64,000 nt of DNA from Chlorobium sp. (GCA_005843835.1 SZXZ01000087.1:18274-82273), one strand, 5' to 3'; positions 1 through 9,891 are shown, numbered from the stretch's first letter. Translations and numbers: made by a program. The notes: generated by a model from the letters alone, not told the origin.

Positions 1-601
1 CGCAAAGCACCGCATTGAGAAAATCGAAGCGCTGCGAGTACATCAAGTATGGAGCATGGACTTCGTAGCCGATCAACTCTTTGATGGCCGGAAATTCAGA
101 GTCTTGACGATCGTTGACAACTTTGGAAAGAAATGCTCTGGCCTGTTCGCAAGCCAACATATTAAAGGATCAGACGTTGTCGGCTACCTCGAAACTGCTG
201 TGCAACGTGAAGGAGCTATGCCGGAACGCATACAAGTCGACAATGGAAGCGAGTTCATTTCCAAAGAACTGGATCGCTGGGCTTATGAGAATAAAGTCGT
301 GTTGGATTTCTCCCGACCGGGCAAGCCGACCGATAATCCTTATATTGAATCATTCAACGGTAAGTTTCGTGATGAGTGCCTTTCGGTTCATTGGTTCAGC
401 AGTCTCGAAGATGTGCGAACCAAGATCGAGGAGTGGCGAAGCGAATATAACGGCTTCAGACCTCATTATTCCTTGAGAGGTCTAGCTCCCATTGAATTTA
501 TTGCATTAAAAGAAAATAGGCCGGAATTTCTACTTTTGAGGTGTCCGATTAAGGGGCCATACGCAAACTGGTTTAAGCATCTTTTTTTTGTTGCACAATA
601 A
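1..601 (+). mobile_element. IS3-family transposase (OrfB), 3' part
   Basis: C-terminal part of an IS3-family DDE transposase; the frame is open from base 2, so the gene begins outside the window. The catalytic triad is complete: Asp in WSMDFVAD, Asp in QVDNGSEF and Glu in NPYIESFNG, with about 59 and 35 residues between them as expected for this family. Other family signatures are SRPGKPTDNP and the C-terminal EEW...YNGFRPHYSL. The last 25 or so residues do not look like the usual end of OrfB and may be read from the right end of the element or from flanking DNA. The protein would cut and join the IS ends in the cytoplasm. It is probably functional apart from the unseen 5' part. OrfA and the left end are not visible. 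Confidence 0.9.
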
Positions 602-977
602 TTTGGGCATATCCTTCTAAATCGTATAACCGCTTTTTGTAAAACTTCTTAAATCTGCTCTATAAAAGTAAATTGCTGTGCATCAATTGGTAACATTAAT
701 TCAAGTCAGGCAAAAACTTTTACAGGGTCTGGCTATAGTGCAAGCGATTTAGTTTTCTTTCGCATCATCCTCGTTACGTTGACTTTACGCTTTGGCAGTC
801 TCATTTCCAACACGTAACAATTTTTTCTCATACCGTTATATTTGAAATGTCTTAGCTTTATTTCTTAAAACAATAATTGATACACTGCGACCCGTGTGCT
901 CTCCTTGTTTTTTTTACCCCTGCAATATAATGTTGATTTTTAACGACTTAGTACAGAATAGTATAACAACGTATAGA
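602..977. other. Non-coding stretch between IS and TPR gene
   Basis: About 375 bp of AT-rich sequence with no convincing gene on either strand. The only open stretch of note is 23 codons on the minus strand (733-804), too short to call. No clear terminator for the TPR gene, which ends at 978, could be found. It may be flanking DNA scarred by the insertion sequence. Confidence 0.5.
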
Positions 978-2705
978 TTACTTCTTCAAAAGCTTCTTGA
1001 TTTTCTCTTTCATCTCCTGTGACTTTTGACTGTTACCGATTGCATCGTAGACCTGGCTGAGATGATCCATTATTTCAGTTTCAGTGGTATCTATTCCCAA
1101 TGCTTTTTCAAGAATATCACGCGCTTTCTCATACTCTTTTAACTTGAACAAAACCCAACCCAGGGTGTCCAGATAACTTGCATTATCGGGTTCAGCAGTC
1201 ACAGCTTTTAAGGCAAGATCTTTAGCTCTAATAAGTTCTTTTTCCTGTACAGAAAGAACATAGGCCAGATTGTTCATCATGAGATAATTTTTAGAGTCGG
1301 TTTGCAGAATCGTTTCGTAAAGATGAATGCTTTTATCGGGAAAACCCAGTTTATCATAACATAAAGCAAGACTGGTTACAGCTTGCTCATAAAGCTGTTT
1401 GTCCTTTTTTGCAGTTTTCGGCCTCGCGACTGGCTCAAGAAGTAATACTGCCTGCTTTAGATTTCCCGCCTGAAATTGCACCTCGCCTTCTAATACCCTG
1501 AGCCTGAACATCAAACTTGGAAATCGACTTTTTGCCTTAGAAACTGTTCTCTCTGCATGCAAATAATCCTTTTGCATAAGATATGCCGAAACAAGATTCT
1601 CCCACATTTCAACATTTTTCGGTTCAAGCTGAAGTGCTTTTTTAAAATCAGGTATTGCGTCAAGCCCTTTACCATGCAATATTTTTGCATTGCCTCGGAG
1701 GACATAGACCAAACTGTTGTTCTTATTTCGCCTGCCGATTTCATCTATCATGGTTATTGATGGTTGAACAAAAGAACTGTCGCGTACAGAACGCACAACA
1801 AACAGTTTTGCAAGTTCTATTTTCTGTTTGAAGCTTATCTGACTGGTATTGTTAAGGCGATTAAGATATTCTAGAAAAACAGATTGATTCTTTGACTGAA
1901 CAGAAACCTCAAACACTCCAAGCCATGCAGGAATAAATCTTGGATTTTCATGCACTACCTCCCTGAATGTTTTGAATGCAAGATCGAAATCCCCGGCTTG
2001 TATATAAAGCTCCCCGAGAGTTAAACGAAGCTTGTCTTTTTCGTCTCCCTGTCGAATCAGCTCCATCACCCTCTTTATTGCATCCTTATAGTGAAGAAGT
2101 TTTATTTCCATGAGCAAGACCTGAGCCTGCGCTGTCTTGTCTTTAGGGTCAATTGAAAGGATGTCTTTAAATACAGCAAGAGCTTTTTCAGGCTGATCAG
2201 CCGCAAGATATTCGAGTGCAAGTGATGATAAAGGTTCCACACTGCCAGGTTCAAGAGCAACAATCTGCCGATAAAGATCGCTCGCCCGAGTATAATCATG
2301 CATTTGATGTGCTAAACCAGCAAGAACACTCAAATAATATTTATTTCCTGGATTAAGCAGGACACTTTTTTCGCTGTATATACGGGCGGAATCGAGAACA
2401 CCAAGACTTAGATATGCTTTGGAGAGGGCATAATGAATCGCAGCGTTTGAGGGCTCAACGGTAAGAAGTTTCAGATAACGATTGGCCGCACTGCGATAAT
2501 TTCCCTGAGCGCTGAGAAGCGATGCTGCAACAAATTCCCGGGTAGATGCCTGGGCAAGGGAATCAGATTGCGAACTGCCAGAAAGTGCAGGACGGGATGA
2601 ACAGGAAGAAAGGAGAATACAACAGGAAATTGCACAGAAAAGTGCATAAAAATAAATAATCAGCCGATACCGGTTTGCTGATAATTTACCGGTCTTCCTG
2701 AACAT
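978..2705 (-). CDS. TPR-repeat lipoprotein
   Basis: A protein of about 575 residues built almost wholly of tetratricopeptide repeats, which normally act as protein-protein scaffolds. The N-terminus is basic, followed by a hydrophobic segment and a lipobox-like LLSSCSS, so it is predicted to be a lipoprotein at the inner or outer membrane. Repeats with the usual W/L-G-Y-A-P pattern fill the rest, most clearly in the C-terminal 120 residues (LDTLGWVLFKLKEYEKA). The chosen ATG overlaps the end of ruvB by 20 nt; in-frame starts exist further upstream to 2771 but would put a long leader before the signal peptide. It is the last gene of the minus-strand block. Partner unknown; a role in envelope assembly or secretion is a guess from family habit. 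Confidence 0.8.
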   Translation of the reverse strand: MFRKTGKLSANRYRLIIYFYALFCAISCCILLSSCSSRPALSGSSQSDSLAQASTREFVAASLLSAQGNYRSAANRYLKLLTVEPSNAAIHYALSKAYLSLGVLDSARIYSEKSVLLNPGNKYYLSVLAGLAHQMHDYTRASDLYRQIVALEPGSVEPLSSLALEYLAADQPEKALAVFKDILSIDPKDKTAQAQVLLMEIKLLHYKDAIKRVMELIRQGDEKDKLRLTLGELYIQAGDFDLAFKTFREVVHENPRFIPAWLGVFEVSVQSKNQSVFLEYLNRLNNTSQISFKQKIELAKLFVVRSVRDSSFVQPSITMIDEIGRRNKNNSLVYVLRGNAKILHGKGLDAIPDFKKALQLEPKNVEMWENLVSAYLMQKDYLHAERTVSKAKSRFPSLMFRLRVLEGEVQFQAGNLKQAVLLLEPVARPKTAKKDKQLYEQAVTSLALCYDKLGFPDKSIHLYETILQTDSKNYLMMNNLAYVLSVQEKELIRAKDLALKAVTAEPDNASYLDTLGWVLFKLKEYEKARDILEKALGIDTTETEIMDHLSQVYDAIGNSQKSQEMKEKIKKLLKK

Positions 2706-3720
2706 CAAACAAGGGGTAATCATTGGCATCACTGCTTGTAGAGAATCTGAGAAATGCGCGGCGTGTTGCAACTCGTCCCCTTGCTGTCCTTGTTAGATAA
2801 CCGGCTTGAATAAGGTAGGGTTCGTAAACCTCTTCAATGGTCTCCCTCTCTTCGCCAACGGATACTGCAAGTGAGGCAATACCAACAGGTCCTCCATTAA
2901 ATTTATTCACAATGGTGTCCATGATTTTTTTATCCATATCATCCAATCCTTCCTCATCGATATCAAGACAGTCCAGGGTTTTCATTGCAATAACCCGGCT
3001 GATGAGCTCTACACCGTCAACCTGTGCAAAATCTCTTGCACGTCTGAGCAACCTGTTGGCAATACGGGGTGTTCCTCGTGAACGTCCTGCAATTTCCGAT
3101 GCAGCTTTACCATCAATGCCAATACCCAGTATACCTGATGCACGGATAATAATCCCTTCAAGAATATCGGGTGTATAATAGTCAAAGCGGCTGTTGATGC
3201 CGAATCTGGCCCTGAGGGGCGATGTAAGAAGACCAGAACGTGTTGTGGCACCAACAAGGGTAAAAGGCTCTATGCGCAGTTGTACCGCTCTGGCAGATGG
3301 GCCACTGTCGAGCATGATATCTATACGAAAGTCTTCCATCGCTGAGTATAAATATTCCTCGACGGCTGGAGGCATGCGATGAATTTCGTCAATAAATAGA
3401 ACATCTCCCTTTTTTAAACCAGTTAGCAGTCCAGCAAGATTTCCTGCTTTGTCCAGGAGAGGACCTGAGGTGGACTTTATACTGCTTCCCATTTCTGCTG
3501 CGATAATATAGGCAAGTGTTGTTTTTCCAAGCCCAGGAGGGCCGGACAACAAAACATGATCCAGAGCATCTCCACGCATTCTAGCTGCCGAAATAAATAC
3601 TTTAAGATTATCAGTCAGCCGTTGCTGGCCAGCAAAATCTTCCATGCACAGAGGGCGAATCTGTTCCTCGATCCTGGTCTCAACAGCATCGGGTGGAGTA
3701 TTAAGCAGTTCTATTCTCAA
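2686..3720 (-). CDS. ruvB: Holliday junction branch migration ATPase RuvB
   Basis: RuvB is the hexameric AAA+ motor that, with RuvA, drives branch migration of Holliday junctions before RuvC cuts them. The 344-residue length is normal. Walker A GPPGLGKTT is at about 60-68, Walker B LFIDEIH at 108-114, and the sensor/arginine-finger region GATTRSGLLTSPLRARFG at 157-174; the C-terminal winged helix ends in RGRVATRRAF. It overlaps the TPR gene downstream and follows the oligopeptide permease by about 30 nt. ruvC lies far away at 34951-35514 and ruvA is not in the window, so the ruv genes are scattered here. Confidence 0.97.
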   Translation of the reverse strand: MRIELLNTPPDAVETRIEEQIRPLCMEDFAGQQRLTDNLKVFISAARMRGDALDHVLLSGPPGLGKTTLAYIIAAEMGSSIKSTSGPLLDKAGNLAGLLTGLKKGDVLFIDEIHRMPPAVEEYLYSAMEDFRIDIMLDSGPSARAVQLRIEPFTLVGATTRSGLLTSPLRARFGINSRFDYYTPDILEGIIIRASGILGIGIDGKAASEIAGRSRGTPRIANRLLRRARDFAQVDGVELISRVIAMKTLDCLDIDEEGLDDMDKKIMDTIVNKFNGGPVGIASLAVSVGEERETIEEVYEPYLIQAGYLTRTARGRVATRRAFLRFSTSSDANDYPLFDVQEDR

Positions 3721-3753
3721 ACAGAAATAATTACAGGTTGATAGTTATTGCAT

Positions 3754-4719
3754 TCAGAGTTTTATGCGCGGATCAGCAACGGCATAGAGAACGTCGGCAA
3801 AAAGATTACCAAGGACTATCAATGAGCCGGATATAAATGTATTAGCTATAATAAGCGGATAATCTCTTGCAAAAATTGCATCTACCGTCACTCTTCCCAT
3901 ACCTGGAAATGCAAATATCACCTCAATAAATAACGCGCCGCTGAAAATAAAAGGTAATGAACTTCCCATAAGGGTAATCACTGGCAGAAGAGCGTTTCGA
4001 AGTGCATGCTTGAAAATAACTACATTTTCCGGCAATCCTTTCGCTCTTGCAGTGCGAATATAGTCCTGGCGGATAACTTCGAGCATGCTGCCCCTGACGT
4101 ATCGGGCAATGCCTGCAGCTCCGTTAATGCTGAGTACGGTAACCGGTAGAATAAGGTGCCAGAATCGGTCAAGCAAAAAACCCAATGGACCATAACTTTC
4201 TGCACCGATCTCATTAAGACCTGAAACCGGAAAAACAGGAAACTTCAAGGCAAAAAGAATAATCATCATCAAGGCAAACCAGAACTCGGGCATCGAATAA
4301 AAAAACAGGGCAGTCACGGTCAGAAATCTATCAAGAAAAGTGTTTTGCCGCACAGCAGAAATAATACCAATGAGAATGCCGATAGTAAAGTTTGCAATAA
4401 GGGTCAGACCTGCTATAGTCACTGTAATCGGCAATGCTTCAGCAATAACATCAAATACAGGCTGTTGGGCTCGACTGAAACTTCGTCCAAAATCACCTTG
4501 CAGTACATTCGAAATCCATTTGAAATACTGGATTGGTAAAGGGTCGTTAAGACCATATTGCGCCCTGATCTGCTCTGCTACGTTAGGGCTGATTCCCGGC
4601 TGTATAAAAAAAGCAGCAGGGTCACCGGGGGCAAGCCTGATAATAAAAAAAGTAAGGGTCAATACCCCAAATATCAACGGAATAGCTATCAAAAGCCGTT
4701 TAAGTATATATATCAGCAT
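3754..4719 (-). CDS. Oligopeptide/dipeptide ABC transporter permease (DppB/OppB type)
   Basis: Integral membrane subunit of a peptide-type ABC importer, 321 residues. It starts with the typical IRLAPGDP motif after the first membrane helix and has about six helices. The EAA loop that contacts the ATPase is visible as DYIRTARAKGLPENVV in the second half. It begins 6 nt after the binding-protein gene, so the two are surely co-transcribed. The usual next genes, a DppC-type permease and two ATPases, do not follow; an OppF-type ATPase is found alone at 21179-22159. The substrate cannot be told from sequence: peptides, nickel and other small ligands are all used by this family. Confidence 0.93.
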   Translation of the reverse strand: MLIYILKRLLIAIPLIFGVLTLTFFIIRLAPGDPAAFFIQPGISPNVAEQIRAQYGLNDPLPIQYFKWISNVLQGDFGRSFSRAQQPVFDVIAEALPITVTIAGLTLIANFTIGILIGIISAVRQNTFLDRFLTVTALFFYSMPEFWFALMMIILFALKFPVFPVSGLNEIGAESYGPLGFLLDRFWHLILPVTVLSINGAAGIARYVRGSMLEVIRQDYIRTARAKGLPENVVIFKHALRNALLPVITLMGSSLPFIFSGALFIEVIFAFPGMGRVTVDAIFARDYPLIIANTFISGSLIVLGNLFADVLYAVADPRIKL

Positions 4720-4725
4720 AACCAG

Positions 4726-6528
4726 CTATTGAGTAACATTTGCTGAAGGCCGCAACCTCCAATCATCAATATTGTAAAAAGTCCCTGAAATATTGAGATC
4801 CTCCCCCTCAATCCTTTTGCTGAATCCCTGCGTTTCCCTGATCCAGTAAAGAAAAGTGATCGGCTGATCCCTATGCAGTATTTCCTGATATTCAAGCCAG
4901 TATGGTTTAGCTCCGACTGGGTCCATTTTCAACTTGGCAAGCTCGCAAAGTTCGTCAATCCTTGGATTGCGGTAACCCGTAAAATTAAATCTGCTTTTTT
5001 TGAGATCAGAACCCCAAACATCCAGAGGATCGATTTCCAGACCTATAGACCAGCCTGCCATCCATGCATCAAGTTTTCGAGACTGAAGGTTCTCAAAAAA
5101 AACATTGGATTCCTGAACATCCAGCTTGCACTCAATGCCGATAGCTCGAAGGTTTTGTTGAATAATAACGCTCGCATAGTTTCTTCGCGCATTCCCCGAA
5201 TTTGTATAGAGGGTAAAACTGAACCTCTTGCCGTTTTTTTGGAGAATACCGTCGGGACCTGGAAACCATCCATCGGCTTTAAGCAGGTTTGAAGCTTTTG
5301 CCGAATCGTAAGGATGTGGAACCATCCGGTTATTATACGCCCACTTGAGAGATGGAGATATATCGGTATTGCAAATCACACCATACTGTTTGAGATATCC
5401 GTCAATGATGGCTTCACGATCAATGGCATGAGTAAGTGCAAGGCGGACTTGCGCTGAACCGAACAATGGGTGCGGCTTGAATTTACCGGTTCTCTGGTAC
5501 TCTGCCTGATCAATATTTGACCAGCCAACATAATCGTATACTCTCAGACCAACTGTTTTAATTTCAAGCTGATTATTTGCCTTTAAAAGAGCTGTGAAAT
5601 CCTCAGGTTTAATGTTTTCGACAACATCAACAGCACTTGTCTGAAGCTGCGTGAGCCTTACAGTATAATCAGGGACTACCTTAAAGGAAATAACGGAAAT
5701 ATTGCCGGGCTTAGGAAGATTGGATTTCCGGTTTGAAGCCAAAACTATTTCCTGCTGCTGCTGCCAGTTTCTCAGTTTGTAGGGTCCTGCACCGAGCGGA
5801 TCAAGATTTAGCGGGGAATGACGAAACTCGTCAGGTTTAACACCTTTCCACCTGTGAGCAGGAAGAGGGGTAAGCGAGGTATGAAAAAGAGCCAGATGTT
5901 CAGGAACCGGCTTGTAAAACCTGAAGACAAGGGTTGTATCATCTGGCGTCTCTATTGCTTTATCGAAATCAACCCGACCCTTATCGGCACCAACCAATTC
6001 AGCAAGATACTGTTGCCGGGCACTTGCAATAACAGGATTCCCGTACAATTGGTAGGAAAACTTGAAGTCTGCTGATATAATTGGCTTACCGTCATCCCAG
6101 AATGCATCATGACGAAGAATGTAAGTAATGGATTTATTATCGTCCGACATATGCCAGGTTCTGGCGAGAGCGGCTTTCGGAGTTTTTTTCCCCTGTCCAG
6201 ATTGCAGTACCCTCAGTTTTTTTTCGAGGGCCATGTAATTCATGAGACCGGTGGTTGTATCAAACTCACTCTGCAGTAAGGAGGGATAAATAAGGCCGAA
6301 TATATTGCTTGATGTTACGGTAGTACCGATAACCGGATTAAGATAATCTGCATCGCCAAGCATGGCAATAACAAGCGTGGAATCCATAGCTGATTGTCCT
6401 TTACCTGTCTTTGCCTTACTTGCATCATGCTTACTACAGGAAGAAAGGACTACAATAATAAAAACAGCTATAAAGAACCCCGTTAATCGATATGCTGCAG
6501 CAAACCTGCAGGCACCTTTTTCAATCAT
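4726..6528 (-). CDS. Extracellular solute-binding lipoprotein, family 5 (OppA/DppA type)
   Basis: Periplasmic substrate-binding protein of a peptide-type ABC importer, about 600 residues. An N-terminal hydrophobic segment ends in the lipobox VLSSCSK, so it should be membrane-anchored by lipid. Family-5 features include DDNKSITYILRHDAFWDDGKP, the conserved LGAGPYKL block and a run around VRLALTHAIDREAIIDGYL. The chosen ATG (6526-6528) overlaps the hprK stop by 8 nt; an upstream start at 6564 would place 12 extra residues before the signal peptide. Lies directly upstream of the permease gene. Ligand unknown. Confidence 0.92.
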   Translation of the reverse strand: MIEKGACRFAAAYRLTGFFIAVFIIVVLSSCSKHDASKAKTGKGQSAMDSTLVIAMLGDADYLNPVIGTTVTSSNIFGLIYPSLLQSEFDTTTGLMNYMALEKKLRVLQSGQGKKTPKAALARTWHMSDDNKSITYILRHDAFWDDGKPIISADFKFSYQLYGNPVIASARQQYLAELVGADKGRVDFDKAIETPDDTTLVFRFYKPVPEHLALFHTSLTPLPAHRWKGVKPDEFRHSPLNLDPLGAGPYKLRNWQQQQEIVLASNRKSNLPKPGNISVISFKVVPDYTVRLTQLQTSAVDVVENIKPEDFTALLKANNQLEIKTVGLRVYDYVGWSNIDQAEYQRTGKFKPHPLFGSAQVRLALTHAIDREAIIDGYLKQYGVICNTDISPSLKWAYNNRMVPHPYDSAKASNLLKADGWFPGPDGILQKNGKRFSFTLYTNSGNARRNYASVIIQQNLRAIGIECKLDVQESNVFFENLQSRKLDAWMAGWSIGLEIDPLDVWGSDLKKSRFNFTGYRNPRIDELCELAKLKMDPVGAKPYWLEYQEILHRDQPITFLYWIRETQGFSKRIEGEDLNISGTFYNIDDWRLRPSANVTQ

Positions 6529-7516
6529 TACTTTCTTCCTCTGTTTTACCACTGTTGATAACATTTTTGATTCGATCAGTCAGAGCTTCGGCTGCAACGT
6601 AATTGGAGTATCGTTTCAATAGAAAATTAAGTGCAACCACCTCAATAATAACGGTAATATTTTTACCGGGGAATATAGGTAATTGTACAAGCGGAACTTC
6701 AACACCAAGAATCTTAATAAATTTGGTGTCTAACCCCAGCCGTTCATAGACCATTTCTTTATCCCATTCCAGCAGTTCCACAACAACCTGAACTTCCTTG
6801 ACATCACGAATTGCACGGATACCAAAGTTTGCCCGTACATCAACTACACCAAGACCGCGAATTTCCATAAAATGGTCAATGATGTTATTTCTTTTGGCAT
6901 TGAGCATCATTGATTCCCCTTTCCGATGTATAACAACAACATCATCAGCCACAAGACCATGCCCCCTTTCAACCAGATCCAGCGCAATTTCTGACTTTCC
7001 AAGACCGCTTTTTCCGATAAGCAACACCCCGACGCCATATACGTCAACCATTGAGCCGTGGTATTGCTGATAAAACGAAAACTGATCATCAAGAAAACCA
7101 GTAACAAAGTAAATGGTTTTGGTAGAAGAAAGGCGAGTAATAAATACAGGAATACCTGCATTGGTAGCCATATCGAGAAGAGACTGAGGGAGTTTATTAC
7201 TGCTTGTCAGTATTATGCAAGGTATTTTAAATCGCACAAGATTTTCAAACACCCGATTTCTTTCTTGTTCTTCGAGATGATTTAGAAACCTTGTTTCTGT
7301 ATTTCCAAGAATCTGTACTCGTTTGTAAGTAAAAAGATTTGTAAACCCGGCAAGGGCAAGTCCGGGCCGATGAAGATCACGTTCAAATATTCTCCGTTTC
7401 TGTTCGTCAACATTATTCAGACGCCGTAATTTGATATCGTGCATTTTGCCGATAGTATTAAAAAAATAGGCGACCGTAATTGATCGCTTCTTTAATCCCT
7501 TTTGGTCAAGGTTCAT
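6521..7516 (-). CDS. hprK: HPr kinase/phosphorylase
   Basis: HprK uses ATP or pyrophosphate to phosphorylate HPr on a serine, and also removes that phosphate. The 331-residue protein has the P-loop GKSGLGKSE at about 168-176, the upstream YHGSMVDVYGVG segment with the catalytic His near 153, and the family signature MEIRGLGVVDVR near 217-228. Green sulfur bacteria lack a full sugar phosphotransferase system, so HprK here likely serves regulation rather than sugar uptake; that is inference, and no HPr gene is in the window. A strong terminator at 7549-7590 separates it from the hpf gene, leaving little room for its own promoter. It overlaps the binding-protein gene downstream. Confidence 0.95.
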   Translation of the reverse strand: MNLDQKGLKKRSITVAYFFNTIGKMHDIKLRRLNNVDEQKRRIFERDLHRPGLALAGFTNLFTYKRVQILGNTETRFLNHLEEQERNRVFENLVRFKIPCIILTSSNKLPQSLLDMATNAGIPVFITRLSSTKTIYFVTGFLDDQFSFYQQYHGSMVDVYGVGVLLIGKSGLGKSEIALDLVERGHGLVADDVVVIHRKGESMMLNAKRNNIIDHFMEIRGLGVVDVRANFGIRAIRDVKEVQVVVELLEWDKEMVYERLGLDTKFIKILGVEVPLVQLPIFPGKNITVIIEVVALNFLLKRYSNYVAAEALTDRIKNVINSGKTEEESND

Positions 7517-7548
7517 GGTATCTGCTGTCGAAGTGTTAATAAACTTCA

Positions 7549-7590
7549 GAAAGCCTGCAAGGCCTAATTAATACTGCCTTGCAGGCTTTC
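7549..7590 (-). terminator. Rho-independent-type hairpin after hpf
   Basis: A perfect 15-bp inverted repeat (7549-7563 with 7576-7590, core AAGCCTGCAAGGC) with a 12-nt loop lies 12 nt past the hpf stop on the minus strand. Few T residues follow, so termination may be partial and hprK, which starts 33 nt further on, might be read by leak-through. Confidence 0.75.
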
Positions 7591-7601
7591 ACAATTGCCA
7601 G

Positions 7602-7934
7602 TTATTGCAATTTCTCCTGCAATTTCTCCTTGTACTTTTGAAGCTGCCGACTCAATGCCGCAACGCAATTGTCGATAGTCTGTTCATAGGCCGCGCCCGC
7701 CTCCTTTGCAACAAGAACATTCTGAGGAACATGTACAGTTATTTCAGCAAGCTTATTTTTTTCAAAGTCATTTTTCTGGTGGTCAAGAATAATATGACAG
7801 CTGATAATACCGGAATAAACATTTACAAGGGAAAGTACTGCATTACGTGCATACTCTTCTATGTCGGTATGATTATTGGAGTGGCGCAGGGTGACCTTAA
7901 CATTTACAGCATCATTATCGAGAGCTTTTGTCAT
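7602..7934 (-). CDS. hpf: Ribosome hibernation promoting factor (HPF/RaiA, short form)
   Basis: A 110-residue member of the sigma-54 modulation/S30EA family, which binds the small ribosomal subunit in the mRNA/tRNA channel and silences idle ribosomes. The first 95 residues follow the family pattern: VKVTLRHSNNHTDIEEYA, then a helix, then the LAEITVHVPQNVLVAKEAG strand-turn region. It lacks the long C-terminal dimerisation domain, so it is a short-form protein. The ATG at 7932-7934 is preceded by a good GGAGG at 5 nt spacing, which decides this start over the longer frame to 7982. It sits 80 nt downstream of the recombinase gene, a common order in this phylum. Confidence 0.92.
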   Translation of the reverse strand: MTKALDNDAVNVKVTLRHSNNHTDIEEYARNAVLSLVNVYSGIISCHIILDHQKNDFEKNKLAEITVHVPQNVLVAKEAGAAYEQTIDNCVAALSRQLQKYKEKLQEKLQ

Positions 7935-8014
7935 AATAACCTCCGTTGAAATATGGTGAACGTAATGAAAGAACAGGACCACGGCAAATAAGTTATCCGA
8001 AGCCCGAGACAGAT

Positions 8015-9025
8015 TTATGCGTTAGGATGCGCTTTCCTGTAAACATCTTTTAAGCGCTCGAAAGTAACGTGAGTATATATTTCAGTAGTTGACAGATTGC
8101 TGTGTCCAAGCATTTCACTGACACTATTAAGATCAGCTCCACCGTTCAGCAGGTGTGTTGCAAAACTGTGGCGCAGTATATGTGGATTTTTCTGCTTTTG
8201 CTCAGTAACCGATCCAAGGTATTTTCTGGTCAATCTTTGAACAAGCATGGGATAAAGCTTTTTGCCCTTTCTGGTTACAAAAACATACTCTAATGCCCCC
8301 ACTCCCGCACCAACACTTATTCTAAAGAAGTTTCTTCGTACTTCAAAATATTTTTTCAATGCTTCAACCGCAAGCATACCAACAGGAACAATTCTCTGCT
8401 TATTGCCTTTGCCTGTCAACTTCACATATCCATTGTCAAGATCCAGAAATTCCATAGTCAGACCAATCAACTCAGAAACGCGAAGGCCGCTACAGTAGAG
8501 AAGTTCCAAGATGCTTCTGTCACGCTGAACAAGAAAAGATTCAAGATGTACGTTTTGCTCCGGCTTGTGAAGCGCACTCACTTGACTAGGAATCACTTCA
8601 TTAAACAGCTTTTCTGTCTGCTGTTCAGTTAAAAAACCTGGCACGCGCCGTGGAAATTTTGGTGTAGTAATATAGGAAAACACTGAGCTCTTTATCTGCC
8701 CTGCTTCCTGCAGATATCGGTAAAAGCTTTTGGCTGCTGCAAGCTTTCTGGCAATTGATCGTTGTTGAACCCCCCGATCTATTAATGATCCCATAAAAAG
8801 CCTCACATCAACAGATGTAACCCTCTCCGGATCAAACCTGTTAAAATCTGAAATCTCTAAATGTTTTTTAAGAAATGAAAAGAACTGAACAAGATCAGTT
8901 CTGTATGCAATAACGGTATTTGGTGAAAGGTTTTTACGACTTCTGAGTTTGTCTAAAAAATCACTGATTGGAAGAGAACCCTCCTGAAAAGGAGTGAGTG
9001 AAGGATGTTTTAAAGAAGCTTTCAT
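8015..9025 (-). CDS. xerD: Tyrosine recombinase XerC/XerD
   Basis: Site-specific recombinase of the Xer type that resolves chromosome dimers at dif. The N-terminal SAM-like core-binding domain spans about 18-110, the catalytic domain about 130-330. All catalytic residues are visible: R182 (CSGLRVSEL), K206 (GKGNKQR), H282 and R285 ([12 protein letters not shown]), H308 (LGHSNLSTT) and the nucleophile Y317 (IYTH). At 336 residues it is a little longer than E. coli XerD because of a short insert near 230-250. It overlaps the DUF4905 gene by 4 nt (ATGA-type). Whether it is the XerC or the XerD equivalent, or the only Xer, cannot be told here. Confidence 0.93.
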   Translation of the reverse strand: MKASLKHPSLTPFQEGSLPISDFLDKLRSRKNLSPNTVIAYRTDLVQFFSFLKKHLEISDFNRFDPERVTSVDVRLFMGSLIDRGVQQRSIARKLAAAKSFYRYLQEAGQIKSSVFSYITTPKFPRRVPGFLTEQQTEKLFNEVIPSQVSALHKPEQNVHLESFLVQRDRSILELLYCSGLRVSELIGLTMEFLDLDNGYVKLTGKGNKQRIVPVGMLAVEALKKYFEVRRNFFRISVGAGVGALEYVFVTRKGKKLYPMLVQRLTRKYLGSVTEQKQKNPHILRHSFATHLLNGGADLNSVSEMLGHSNLSTTEIYTHVTFERLKDVYRKAHPNA

Positions 9026-9891
9026 GTAAGTGTAACACAGACCAATTCCTGTTTATTTTTAAGGTAATACAAATTTTCACTCTGGATGAGAAAATTGTTC
9101 AGACTGGGTTTTTCGACACCTTCTTCAAGACACGTTGTGTAGATAAGGATATCCGATCTCCAGACTTTAAGATGAGAGTGCCATGAGCCCTTGCAATCAG
9201 CCTGTTCATGTAATACTGCAATAGTAAAGTGACCTTGAACAATACATTCACTATGAATATGCCTATCAATACCTGCTCTCTGTAAAGCTTCGCCTTGCTC
9301 ATTTATCACTTCCGATACAAATACAGGAAGAATAACTTTTTGTCTCTTTTCTTCCGACTCAGCTTTTTGCCTCATAGCATGTATTGTTGGACTTTCGAGT
9401 CCGAGGTGACGAATGTCTTCGCCTGTAAGAGGATCAATAAGCAGATAATGACGTTCAGGAAATCCGCCAAAAGCAGAAAGACGGTACACAAGAAACTCAT
9501 TATTGATATTATCTGAAAAAATAATATCAGACCTTGACCAAACAACCTTGTCGCTTTTAAAATCAACTGCCCATATCCCCTTATGCTCCGGGCTCTCCAA
9601 TTGATGGGTATAGCAATAAACCAGATTACTGTGCGTTGTTTCGAGCCCGACAAACCATCCTTCGCCAGCAGGTACCTGGTGAGTATGATCCATCAACAGA
9701 TAATCGTCACGATCAACCTTGCCAGTGATTTTATCAATACTGAAAAAAAGTGCCCTGCGACTTAATACAAATCGCTTTTGACCAACAAGATTGCCACTAT
9801 CAGTAAACATAAGCTGCCAGATAATCGCACTATCTCCTGCATTATATCGCCAGCGAATACAAAGCTCATTGGTGGAGCTATGACCTCTCAT
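9022..9891 (-). CDS. DUF4905 family protein
   Basis: A 289-residue protein that resembles the DUF4905 family of Bacteroidetes and Chlorobi; its function is unknown. It has no signal peptide or membrane segment. The sequence is rich in beta-strand patterns ([48 protein letters not shown]) spaced like blades of a propeller, with repeated mentions of Asp-x-x-Thr-Gly turns; this structural reading is inference. It overlaps both neighbours by 4 nt, so it is translationally coupled to the methyltransferase upstream and xerD downstream. Confidence 0.75.
   Translation of the reverse strand: MRGHSSTNELCIRWRYNAGDSAIIWQLMFTDSGNLVGQKRFVLSRRALFFSIDKITGKVDRDDYLLMDHTHQVPAGEGWFVGLETTHSNLVYCYTHQLESPEHKGIWAVDFKSDKVVWSRSDIIFSDNINNEFLVYRLSAFGGFPERHYLLIDPLTGEDIRHLGLESPTIHAMRQKAESEEKRQKVILPVFVSEVINEQGEALQRAGIDRHIHSECIVQGHFTIAVLHEQADCKGSWHSHLKVWRSDILIYTTCLEEGVEKPSLNNFLIQSENLYYLKNKQELVCVTLT

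Noticed and set aside
733..804. Minus-strand 23-codon frame starting MRLPKRKVNVTRMMRK, faintly like the start of an IS21-type transposase
   Set aside because: Too short, and the likeness rests on basic residues only; no other IS21 sequence nearby.
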